Source: an uncultured Oscillospiraceae bacterium
Lineage (GTDB): Bacteria > Bacillota_A > Clostridia > Oscillospirales > Oscillospiraceae
DNA length: 14,807 bases
Direction of reading: 5' to 3'
Assembly: GCA_934589325.1 (NCBI GenBank)
Contig: CAKTNU010000016.1
Location: 1-14,807 of the forward strand
Below, one piece after another: positions 7,872 through 14,380 of this stretch (positions are counted from its first letter, which is position 1; the number at the start of each line of letters is the position of its first letter). The translations under genes and the position numbers were made by a program. The notes below the pieces were generated by a model, which worked only from the letters and a program-made list of their open reading frames with translations, did no database searches and had not been told where the DNA came from.

Positions 7872-7889
7872 ATGTACCCAATCAAAATT
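7855..7889. promoter_or_regulatory. Inverted repeat over the dnaD -10 box (operator candidate)
   Basis: Perfect 9-bp arms AATTTTGAT (7855-7863) and ATCAAAATT (7881-7889) flank 17 nt containing the TATAAT box. A smaller GGTA/TACC pair (7864-7867 and 7875-7878) is nested inside, its centre offset by 1 nt. The predicted transcript begins within the element, so only the right arm would be in RNA; the symmetry should therefore act at DNA level, as a protein-binding site. The regulator is unknown. Confidence 0.5.
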
Positions 7890-7918
7890 TTTCGTGAACA
7901 AACCGGAGATACCGCACA

Positions 7919-8857
7919 ATGTCAAGCCAAGATCGCTCCAATTCCATATCCACCGCCATTGCAGACAAGCTCATCGCCGCGCATGACGGAGATGTTGCGC
8001 TGCTGTATATCTACATGGTGCGCAGAGGCAGCCGCGATCTTGACGGCGCCGCACGCGAGCTGTGCCGCACGATGGGCGAGATAAACGCCGCGGCGGAAAA
8101 GCTCCAGCGCATGGGGCTGATGCCGGACGGCGCACAGGCCGCTCCTGTTCCCGCGCCAAGCACCGCGAAGACCGAGAAGCTGCCCCCGCCGGAGGAGATA
8201 CCCGAATACCGCACGGAAGATCTTGTACGCCGCAGCCGTGAGGACGGCGCGTTTTCCGACATCGTCTCCGAGGCGCAGCACGTATTGGGGCATACGCTGT
8301 CGGGAGTCGATCTCAAGACGCTGTTCGGCATATACGACTATCTCGCGCTTCCGCCGGAGGTCATCATGATGCTGCTCAACTACTGCGCCGCACTCAGCCG
8401 TGAGCTGTCGACACCGGAGCATCCGCGCCGTCCCTCGATGCGCTTTATCGAGAAAGAGGCGTACAGCTGGGTGAATCTCGAGATAATGACGCTCGAGCAG
8501 GCAGAGGAATACATACGCAGTCAGCGCGAACGGCGGGACGCACTGGGTCGGGCAAAGGAGGCCGTCGGCATACACGGGCGCGCCCTCACGCCGACGGAGC
8601 GCAAATACCTCTCCGCATGGCTCGACATGGGCTTTGACGAGGATGCCCTCGCCATCGGCTACGACCGTACCGTGACGAATACCGGCGCTCTCAAGTGGAG
8701 CTACATGAACAGGATAATGCAATCCTGGCACGAGAAGGGGCTTCACACCGCCGCCGCGATAGAATCCGGCGACCCTCGCCGCCGCCCGCAGCAGGCCGCC
8801 GTTCAAGGCAAAGCTATCGACATGAACGAGCTCAAATCCGTGCTCGATAAAATATAA
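7919..8857 (+). CDS. dnaD: DnaD domain replication initiation protein
   Basis: A 312-aa DnaD/DnaB-family primosome protein that helps load the replicative helicase during initiation or restart in Bacillota. It has an N-terminal helical, winged-helix-like segment (about 17-68), a Pro/Ala-rich linker (70-95) and two consecutive DnaB_2 (DDBH2-like) helical domains. The first, about 100-200, ends with MRFIEKEAYSWVNLEIMTLEQ. The second, about 205-285, carries the hallmark WSYMNRIMQSWHEKGLHT. ATG at 7919 follows GGAG with a 10-nt spacing. It is directly upstream of the helicase loader gene on the same strand, the usual pairing in Clostridia. The dual-domain layout is common in clostridial DnaD-like proteins, so bacteriophage origin is not needed to explain it. 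Confidence 0.88.
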   Translation: MSSQDRSNSISTAIADKLIAAHDGDVALLYIYMVRRGSRDLDGAARELCRTMGEINAAAEKLQRMGLMPDGAQAAPVPAPSTAKTEKLPPPEEIPEYRTEDLVRRSREDGAFSDIVSEAQHVLGHTLSGVDLKTLFGIYDYLALPPEVIMMLLNYCAALSRELSTPEHPRRPSMRFIEKEAYSWVNLEIMTLEQAEEYIRSQRERRDALGRAKEAVGIHGRALTPTERKYLSAWLDMGFDEDALAIGYDRTVTNTGALKWSYMNRIMQSWHEKGLHTAAAIESGDPRRRPQQAAVQGKAIDMNELKSVLDKI

Positions 8858-8899
8858 TGAACGCTCCCCACGCAATTTTCATACAAGGAAGTGCAGCAT

Positions 8900-9898
8900 A
8901 TGGCATATGACGGCAAGCTGCTGGCCAGAGCGCGTCTCCGGCTGCAGGACATAAGAAGCGAAAATCAGGCCGAGCAGCAGCGCCGGCTGGCAGATGTGTA
9001 TTCCCGCGTGCCGGAGATACAGCGGCTCGACGGCGAGATGCGCAGCCAGATGGCCGAGCTTGTCCGCGTGACGATATCGCGTCCGGCCGACATGAAGCAG
9101 CGCCTCGCCGAGCTTGAGCGCGATAATCTGGACTGTCAGATGCGCCGGGCGGAGCTGCTGGTCGAAAACGGCTACACAGTCGAATATCTGGACGATATAT
9201 ATTCCTGCCCCGACTGCCGTGATACCGGCGTGCTCAACGGCGGTGTGTGCCATTGCCTCGATAAGCTCTATAACCGCGAGCTGACCCGCGAGCTGGGCGT
9301 CCTCATGCAGAACGGTGACGAGTGCTTTGAGCGCTTCGATCTGAATAAATACAGTGACCGGCTCGACCCGCGCAGCGGCGTCATTCCGCGGGACGCGATG
9401 CGCATAGTGCGCGACGCCGGACGTAAATTCGCCGATAATTTTCCGAATGTCTCCGCAAACCTGCTGTTTCAGGGCGGCCCGGGGCTGGGCAAGACTTTTC
9501 TGTCTGCCTGCATCGCCCGAGTTGTTGCCGGAAAGGGCTATTCCGTCTGCTACGACTCTGCGGTCGCCGCGCTGGAGGCCTTCGAGAAGCAGAAATTCTC
9601 CCGCGATCCCGACGAGGCTGACGCTGCGGCAGCCCGCGTCCGGCGCATGCTCGACTGCGACCTCATGATACTTGACGATCTCGGCACCGAGATGGTCACT
9701 CCGATGTCCGTCAGTGCCCTGTACACGCTCGTAAACACCCGCCTCGTGAACCGGCGGAGAATGATAATCAGCACCAACTGCTCCGAGGAGGAGCTTACAA
9801 AACGCTATAGTCCGCAGATAGGCTCCCGGCTCGAGGGCGAATTTCTATGGCTGCACTTTGCCGGAAGCGACATCAGGACAGGAAAGGGAGTATTCTAA
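8900..9898 (+). CDS. dnaI: Helicase loader, DnaI/DnaC-like AAA+ ATPase
   Basis: A 332-aa AAA+ protein that loads the replicative helicase onto DNA. The N-terminal half is helical and charged, then a zinc-ribbon-like patch with C103-P-D-C106 and C117-H-C119, as in the DnaI N-terminal zinc domain. The ATPase domain shows Walker A GGPGLGKT (192-199), Walker B LMILDDLG (D259, D260), sensor 1 IISTN and an arginine-finger region PQIGSRL. I choose ATG 8900 rather than the in-frame GTG at 8891, because AAGGA (8885-8889) is 10 nt from the ATG but only 1 nt from the GTG. It follows dnaD by 42 nt, and its stop codon overlaps the next start as TAATG. Confidence 0.92.
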   Translation: MAYDGKLLARARLRLQDIRSENQAEQQRRLADVYSRVPEIQRLDGEMRSQMAELVRVTISRPADMKQRLAELERDNLDCQMRRAELLVENGYTVEYLDDIYSCPDCRDTGVLNGGVCHCLDKLYNRELTRELGVLMQNGDECFERFDLNKYSDRLDPRSGVIPRDAMRIVRDAGRKFADNFPNVSANLLFQGGPGLGKTFLSACIARVVAGKGYSVCYDSAVAALEAFEKQKFSRDPDEADAAAARVRRMLDCDLMILDDLGTEMVTPMSVSALYTLVNTRLVNRRRMIISTNCSEEELTKRYSPQIGSRLEGEFLWLHFAGSDIRTGKGVF

Positions 9899-10923
9899 TG
9901 CAGCATGAGATAACGCGCTCTATTCCCCTGCTCGACTCCAACGGAAACCTGACCGAGCCCGGCTATGCCAAAAAGCTGCTGCCGGTATATCGCCGCGCCG
10001 ATATCAAGGCCGGCAAGCTGCGCATCAAGGAGTGGGACTACTATCTTGTCAACAACGGCCGCTTTGCCCTCGCGCTGACGGTCGACGACAACGGCTACAT
10101 GGGGCTGGACTCCATTTCCCTGCTTGATTTTGAGGGAGGCTGGGAGATAACCACAAGCCCGATGAGCTTCATGCCGCTCGGCAAGCTCCATATGCCGGAG
10201 ACCTCCGCCGTCGGCGACGTTCATCACGCCGGCAGCGGACACAGCATCACCTTCAAGAACGACGGCAGCGGCCGGCGCACGCTCATCGCCCAGATGAAGA
10301 AATTCGGCCCCGCCGGGTCTCTCTATTCACGCGTCGAGCTGTATGACGAGCCGGAGGACAGCATGGTCATATGCACGCCCTTCGACAAGCCCGGCCACTT
10401 CTACTACAATCAGAAGATAAACTGCATGCGCGCCAAGGGCGAGGTAGTGTATGACGGCAGGACCTATGTGTTTGATCCTGAGGACAGCTTCGCAGTCCTT
10501 GACTGGGGCCGCGGCGTATGGACCTATCACAACACGTGGTACTGGGGCAGCGCCTCGTATCATGTCGGCGGTGTTCCCTTCGGCTGGAACATAGGCTACG
10601 GTTTCGGCGATACATCCGCAGCAAGCGAAAATATGCTTTTTTATGACGGCAAGGCGCACAAGATAAGTCAGGTACGATTCAATATTCCCGGCGGTGAAAA
10701 GGACTTCATGTCACCCTGGACATTCACCTCCGATGACGGGCGCTTTGAAATGGACTTTGTTCCGGTGCTGGATCGCGCCGCCTGCACCGACGTAAAGCTG
10801 ATAAAATCCGACCAGCATCAGGTTTTCGGCCGTTTTACCGGCAAGGCCGTGCTCGACGACGGCAGGGTCATCGAGGTCAAGGATTTCCCCGGTTTTGCGG
10901 AAAAGGTAGAAAACAAGTGGTAA
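9898..10923 (+). CDS. DUF2804 domain protein of unknown function
   Basis: A 341-aa protein matching the DUF2804 family by its tryptophan-rich core DWGRGVWTYHNTWYWGSAS, followed by FGWNIGYGFGDTSAASENM and FYDGKAHKI. The predicted content is mostly beta, with no signal peptide or membrane segment, suggesting a cytosolic beta-barrel or lipocalin-like fold; that comparison is from memory of the family, not computed. The ATG at 9898 overlaps the dnaI stop (TAATG) and has GGGAG 7 nt upstream; in-frame codons before 9898 fall inside dnaI and lack such a site. It is the last gene before a strong terminator. No enzymatic role is known to me, and the link to helicase loading may be only transcriptional. 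Confidence 0.87.
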   Translation: MQHEITRSIPLLDSNGNLTEPGYAKKLLPVYRRADIKAGKLRIKEWDYYLVNNGRFALALTVDDNGYMGLDSISLLDFEGGWEITTSPMSFMPLGKLHMPETSAVGDVHHAGSGHSITFKNDGSGRRTLIAQMKKFGPAGSLYSRVELYDEPEDSMVICTPFDKPGHFYYNQKINCMRAKGEVVYDGRTYVFDPEDSFAVLDWGRGVWTYHNTWYWGSASYHVGGVPFGWNIGYGFGDTSAASENMLFYDGKAHKISQVRFNIPGGEKDFMSPWTFTSDDGRFEMDFVPVLDRAACTDVKLIKSDQHQVFGRFTGKAVLDDGRVIEVKDFPGFAEKVENKW

Positions 10924-10928
10924 ATAAT

Positions 10929-10962
10929 AAGCTCCGAGCTGAAAAGCTCGGAGCTTTGCTTT
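10929..10962 (+). terminator. Intrinsic terminator after the DUF2804 gene
   Basis: A perfect 12-bp stem (10929-10940 with 10945-10956) closed by a GAAA tetraloop, followed by TGCTTT. It starts 5 nt after the DUF2804 stop codon. The opposite strand reads TTATTATTT after the same stem, so it may also stop leftward transcripts that escape the neighbouring terminator. Confidence 0.85.
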
Positions 10963-10984
10963 ATGCGAAAATATCTATCCCGAC

Positions 10985-11016
10985 AAAAAGCTCCGCATGG
11001 CGATGCCATGCGGAGC
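10985..11016 (-). terminator. Intrinsic terminator after the flavin oxidoreductase gene
   Basis: A perfect 12-bp stem, GCTCCGCATGGC and its complement (10990-11001 and 11005-11016), with a 3-nt loop. On the minus strand it is followed by TTTTTGTC (T-run 10989-10985). It lies about 30 nt after the oxidoreductase stop and faces the terminator of the converging DUF2804 operon. Confidence 0.88.
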
Positions 11017-11045
11017 CGTGTTTATTTGCGTTTGTCTGCGCGGGA

Positions 11046-13193
11046 TCAGATGATCATGTCGACGATCTTCTCGATGCCCTGGTTGTTGCCGTTGATGGCC
11101 ATGCAGACGTCCCATGCGCGCCAGATAACGGTACGCAGGTTGCCTATTGCGACGCAGTCGCCGACGCGGTAGATGGTCTCCTTGCCCTTGACCTTCTTGG
11201 AGGCAGTCTTGCCGCCGACAGGAGTGGGAACGAAGCCGATGCCGTTGACAACGCTGTCGCACTCGACGAAGAAGGTCTCGCCGGTCTGAACGTTCTTGAC
11301 GGTGCAGCCCTTGTCGGTGATCTCGGTAACGGTGGAGTGCAGGTAAACGGGAACCTTGTGGTACTCCATAGCGTCACGCAGGAAGGAGGTATTTGCAAGG
11401 CAGGTAGCCTGTGCAGCTATAAGGTCGCCGGCGTACTCGACGATGATCGGGTGCTTGCCGAAGTTCAGGAGCATATCGTATGCCGCCTCGCAGGAGGACT
11501 GGCCGCCGCCGATGAACAGGACCTTGTCGCCGACTTCCTTCTTGTCCTTGAGAACGTCGGTGAAGGTGAGGGTCTTCTCGAAGCCCTTGATCTGGGGCAT
11601 CATTCTGGGGGTAGAACCGGTGGCAACGATGATATCGTCGAAGCCGCGGAGAGTATTCAGGTCGTTGACCTCGGTGTTCATATGGACCTCGATGCCGGCC
11701 TTCTCGATCTCGCGCTTGTACCAGGTGATGAGTTCCTTATCGTTCTCCTTGAAGGTCATCGCGGAAGCAGTCAGGAACAGACCGCCCAGCTCATTGGTCT
11801 TCTCGAAGAGGACAGGGATGTTGCCCTGCTGCTTGAGAACGAGAGCACACTCCATACCGCCGATACCGCCGCCGATGATGGCAACTCTCTTGGCCTTCTT
11901 GGTGGGTGCTATGTAGTATCTCTTATGCTGCATGGTGGTCGGGTTCAGTGCGCAGCGGCCAAGATGCAGGGAGTCCATGGTGTTCTGGAGGTTCGGGGTG
12001 CCCTTGTACTTTGCAAAGTTGAAGCAGCCGTTGTGGCAGCGGATGCAGGGCTTGATCTCGTCCTGACGGCCCTCTTTTATCTTGTGGACCCACTCGTGGT
12101 CAACGAGGTTCTGACGTGCGATAGCAACTGCATCCAGACGGCCCGCGGCGATCTCCTCGGCTGCCTTGACCGGATCCATACGGCCTGCGCAGACGACGGG
12201 AGCGTTGGTGAAGTTCTTGATGTGCTCAACATACTTCAGGTTGCAGTTGTCGGGCATGTACTGAGGCGGATGTGCCCAGTACCATGCATCGTAGGTGCCG
12301 TTGTCGCAGTTGAACATTGCGTAGCCGGCTTCCTCGAGGTACTTGACAGCCTTCTCGGACTCTTCCATGTCGCGGCCGAACTCCTCGAAGTCCTCCTCGT
12401 AAGGCATTGCGCCCTTGCCCCAGCCCTTGGTCTTGGAGACGACGGAGTAACGCAGGGAGACGGGGAAGTCGTCACCGGCATACTCGTGGATGCACTTGAC
12501 TATCTCGACGGGGAAGCGGAAGCGGTTCTCAAAGGATCCGCCGTACTCGTCGGTACGGAAGTTCCAGTTCTTCATGGTGAACTGGTCAAGCAGATAACCC
12601 TCATGGACAGCGTGGATCTCAACACCGTCAACACCTGCGTCGCGCAGCTTCTTCGCGGTCTTACCGAAAGCTTCGACCATTTCCTTGATCTCGGCACGGG
12701 TCATGGGACGGGACTTGAGTTCCTCGTTCCAGCGGTTGGGGGTAGCGGAAGCGGAAGCGCAGGAGTACTGAACGTCAACGATGGGAGAAGCGAGCTTGTT
12801 GAGGAAGTCATGCTTCGCCAGATAGCTCATCCAGCCGTTGATCGCCATGGAGCGGCCGAAGCCCGCTGCGAGCTGAATGAACAGCTTGGAGCCGGTCTTG
12901 TGGAACTCCTCCATGTAGGGCTTGAGCTCTTTGAACATACGGTCGTTCTGCCACAGCCACTTGCGGCCGGGGATACCCATGGTATCGCGAACGCACTGCA
13001 TACCGGGGAGGATCAGGCCGACGCCGTCCTGAGCGCGATTGAGCAGGAAGTATGCGGCCTCCTTATCAAAGTGGTTAGGCTCCAGCCAACCAAAGAGGGA
13101 GGTGCCGCCCATGGAACATTGCACGATGCGGTTGGGTATCTCCACATTGCCAATCTTCCACGGAGTAAATAGGGCATTATACTTTTCGTCCAT
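11046..13193 (-). CDS. NADH:flavin oxidoreductase, FMN/FAD/[4Fe-4S] Old Yellow Enzyme type
   Basis: A 715-aa enzyme of the 2,4-dienoyl-CoA reductase/enoate reductase/BaiCD-BaiH group: hydride passes from NAD(P)H through FAD and a [4Fe-4S] cluster to FMN, then to an activated C=C bond. The FMN TIM barrel spans about 1-375, with IHAVHEGYLLDQF holding Tyr200 (equivalent to FadH Tyr166) and RTDEYGGSFENRFRF. Cluster cysteines are C383, C386, C390 and C414; the last gap is about 12 residues longer than in E. coli FadH. FAD motif GGGIGG is at 441-446 and a second nucleotide motif GGGQSSCEA at 562-570. Codon use is narrow (Lys nearly always AAG, Phe TTC, Glu GAG), as in highly expressed genes. ATG 13193 follows AAAGGA. 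It is monocistronic between its own promoter and terminator. Substrate unknown; bile-acid, enoate, cinnamate-like or tetrapyrrole reduction cannot be separated by eye. Confidence 0.9.
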   Translation of the reverse strand: MDEKYNALFTPWKIGNVEIPNRIVQCSMGGTSLFGWLEPNHFDKEAAYFLLNRAQDGVGLILPGMQCVRDTMGIPGRKWLWQNDRMFKELKPYMEEFHKTGSKLFIQLAAGFGRSMAINGWMSYLAKHDFLNKLASPIVDVQYSCASASATPNRWNEELKSRPMTRAEIKEMVEAFGKTAKKLRDAGVDGVEIHAVHEGYLLDQFTMKNWNFRTDEYGGSFENRFRFPVEIVKCIHEYAGDDFPVSLRYSVVSKTKGWGKGAMPYEEDFEEFGRDMEESEKAVKYLEEAGYAMFNCDNGTYDAWYWAHPPQYMPDNCNLKYVEHIKNFTNAPVVCAGRMDPVKAAEEIAAGRLDAVAIARQNLVDHEWVHKIKEGRQDEIKPCIRCHNGCFNFAKYKGTPNLQNTMDSLHLGRCALNPTTMQHKRYYIAPTKKAKRVAIIGGGIGGMECALVLKQQGNIPVLFEKTNELGGLFLTASAMTFKENDKELITWYKREIEKAGIEVHMNTEVNDLNTLRGFDDIIVATGSTPRMMPQIKGFEKTLTFTDVLKDKKEVGDKVLFIGGGQSSCEAAYDMLLNFGKHPIIVEYAGDLIAAQATCLANTSFLRDAMEYHKVPVYLHSTVTEITDKGCTVKNVQTGETFFVECDSVVNGIGFVPTPVGGKTASKKVKGKETIYRVGDCVAIGNLRTVIWRAWDVCMAINGNNQGIEKIVDMII

Positions 13194-13224
13194 GTGGTTC
13201 TTCCTTTCTTATCCTTCTTATTAT

Positions 13225-13255
13225 ACGGCGATGCTTTCAGATTTTCATCTGCCGT
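13225..13255 (-). other. Leader stem-loop upstream of the flavin oxidoreductase
   Basis: On the minus strand ACGGC-A-GATG pairs with CATCGCCGT (nine base pairs with one bulged A) around a 12-nt loop. It is located in the predicted 100-nt 5' leader, some 30 nt ahead of the start codon and upstream of the AAAGGA site, so the ribosome-binding site stays free. It might stabilise the mRNA. On the plus strand the stem is followed by TTTTT and would resemble a terminator, but no plus-strand gene leads into it. Confidence 0.4.
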
Positions 13256-13286
13256 TTTTCACTGTTCCGGGTCTGCGCTTGATATG

Positions 13287-13302
13287 TGTTACACAAATAA
13301 CA
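13287..13302. promoter_or_regulatory. Second TGTTA/TAACA half-site pair over the transcription start
   Basis: TGTTA (13287-13291) and TAACA (13298-13302) are an inverted pair separated by 6 nt, placed over the predicted start and the edge of the -10 of the flavin oxidoreductase promoter. They share the half-site sequence of the longer palindrome at 13342-13358, and another TATAACA copy lies at 13304-13310. Repeated half-sites suggest one regulator binding at two places, but short AT-rich words recur by chance. Confidence 0.35.
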
Positions 13303-13330
13303 GTATAACATATATTGCTGTATTTTGCAA
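13302..13330 (-). promoter_or_regulatory. Extended -10 promoter for the flavin oxidoreductase
   Basis: Minus-strand TTGCAA (13330-13325), a 17-nt spacer and TATACT (13307-13302) preceded by TGT give a strong sigma-A promoter. Predicted start is near 13295, leaving a leader of about 100 nt. A weaker upstream candidate is TTGATA (13427-13422), 17 nt, TATTTT (13404-13399). The whole 288-nt gap 13194-13481 is AT-rich and holds only these regulatory signals; I see no gene in it. Confidence 0.75.
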
Positions 13331-13341
13331 TTATACAAGTC

Positions 13342-13358
13342 TGTTATATTGTATAACA
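13342..13358. promoter_or_regulatory. Perfect palindrome upstream of the flavin oxidoreductase -35
   Basis: TGTTATA-TTG-TATAACA is a 7-3-7 perfect inverted repeat centred at 13350, near position -55 of the predicted transcript and just upstream of the -35 box. An overlapping TTATACAA/TTGTATAA pair (13331-13338 and 13349-13356) adds further symmetry. The position fits an activator site or an upstream operator. The binding protein is unknown, and no regulator gene is adjacent within the window. Confidence 0.5.
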
Positions 13359-13481
13359 TTTTGTGGTTTTTGCCCAGCAAATGCGCTTGTCTTATATAAA
13401 AATACCACATATTTTATTGATTATCAACATCAACATATATGCAGTTTTTGAAGTATTCCGGGATATCTCACATGAAATGCT

Positions 13482-14369
13482 TCAATCCGCGTGCATGGAA
13501 TCGGCCGCCAGCTGCGCCGCGCCCCAAAGCGCGTCGTGCTCCGGATATACAGGCGCCGCCGAGTCTCCCAGCGCCTCGCAGACGAGCGTGCGGTAGAGGC
13601 CGCCGTCCGCCAGCAGTCCGCCCATAAGAGCGATGCGCGGACGCGCCACAGAGAGCGCAGCGGACAGCGCCGAGACGAGCTCCGCAAGCTCCCCCGCCCC
13701 GCGGCGGAGTATCGCAAGGCTCTGTGCGTCGCCGTCGGCCGCGAGGCGCAGCACCTCCGCGGACAGCGCCGCGATATCGGCCTTCGACGCCCCGTGATAA
13801 ACGAACTCGACAATACCGCGGGCGTCATGCGCGCCGACGGCGCGGAGCACGGCTTCGTGCATCGCGCCCTTCGGCGCTCTGCCGTCCTCGCCGCGCACGG
13901 CCAGCGCCAGCGCGTCGCGTCCTATGGCGTAGCCGCTGCCGCCGTCGTCTATGATGTGTCCCCAGCCGCCGACTCTTGCAAAGCGGCCGCGCTCATCCGT
14001 TCCGCAGCATATGGACCCTGTGCCGGCTATCAATATGCCGCCCGCTCCGGATACTGCACCGCGCAGTGCTATTTCATGGTCGCCGCGCAGGGTAAGTTTG
14101 CCGTGAAAGCCCGCCGACGCAAGCTCGCGCCGGATGATATCACCCGCAGCGCCAACGGATATTCCGGCACTGCCGAAGCACATCGCAGCGCAGTCGGCCA
14201 TATCGCCGCACACGGCGAATATCTCATGCAGCCGCGCCGTAAACCGTTCCTCACCGATCGCGGATATGTTGAAGGCTCCGAGCCTCTCGCGGCGGATAAA
14301 TACGTTATCCTCCGTCCGCAGCTCGATCTTTGTGCTCGTCCCTCCGCCGTCGATACCAACTATGAACAT
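13482..14369 (-). CDS. BadF/NAGK-family N-acetylhexosamine kinase
   Basis: A 295-aa ATP-dependent sugar kinase of the actin/hexokinase fold, most like N-acetylglucosamine kinase or the clostridial GlcNAc/MurNAc kinase MurK. Motifs: phosphate-1 loop GIDGGGTSTK (5-14), candidate catalytic Asp97 in GDHEIALRGA, phosphate-2 loop GTGSICCG (116-123), GGWGHIIDDGGSGYAIG (134-150) and the adenosine-motif-like IALMGGLLADGG (246-257). ATG 14369 follows GAGGTG 7 nt upstream, and the stop of the upstream GH3 gene lies within that site, so the two are translationally coupled. Together they would release and phosphorylate an amino sugar, most simply in cell-wall recycling. The related 2-hydroxyacyl-CoA dehydratase activators are less likely, as their partner genes are missing here. 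GlcNAc versus MurNAc preference cannot be decided from sequence. Confidence 0.85.
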   Translation of the reverse strand: MFIVGIDGGGTSTKIELRTEDNVFIRRERLGAFNISAIGEERFTARLHEIFAVCGDMADCAAMCFGSAGISVGAAGDIIRRELASAGFHGKLTLRGDHEIALRGAVSGAGGILIAGTGSICCGTDERGRFARVGGWGHIIDDGGSGYAIGRDALALAVRGEDGRAPKGAMHEAVLRAVGAHDARGIVEFVYHGASKADIAALSAEVLRLAADGDAQSLAILRRGAGELAELVSALSAALSVARPRIALMGGLLADGGLYRTLVCEALGDSAAPVYPEHDALWGAAQLAADSMHAD

Positions 14370-14380
14370 ATACCGTCACC

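Noticed and set aside
7922..8875. A 317-codon minus-strand frame over dnaD
   Set aside because: DnaD domains are clear on the plus strand, with promoter and ribosome-binding site; the minus frame lacks both.
7919..9898. Prophage or plasmid replication module
   Set aside because: DnaD-DnaI pairs occur on mobile elements, but here they have core-genome neighbours on both sides, similar base composition and no integrase, terminase or attachment repeats.
10917..13172. A 751-codon open frame antisense to the flavin oxidoreductase
   Set aside because: It mirrors a gene with extreme codon bias that leaves few stop triplets in the opposite frame. Its translation is rich in Val, Leu, Asp and Gly with no recognisable domain, while the other strand has clear FMN, FAD and Fe-S motifs.
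13225..13255. Plus-strand intrinsic terminator (stem followed by TTTTT)
   Set aside because: No plus-strand gene leads into it; it is better explained as a stem-loop in the minus-strand leader, with the T-run being the A-rich flank of that leader.
13194..13451. Small plus-strand frames in the AT-rich gap right of the oxidoreductase
   Set aside because: No ribosome-binding site or known motif, Cys- and aromatic-rich random-looking translation, and overlap with a convincing promoter region for the minus-strand gene.
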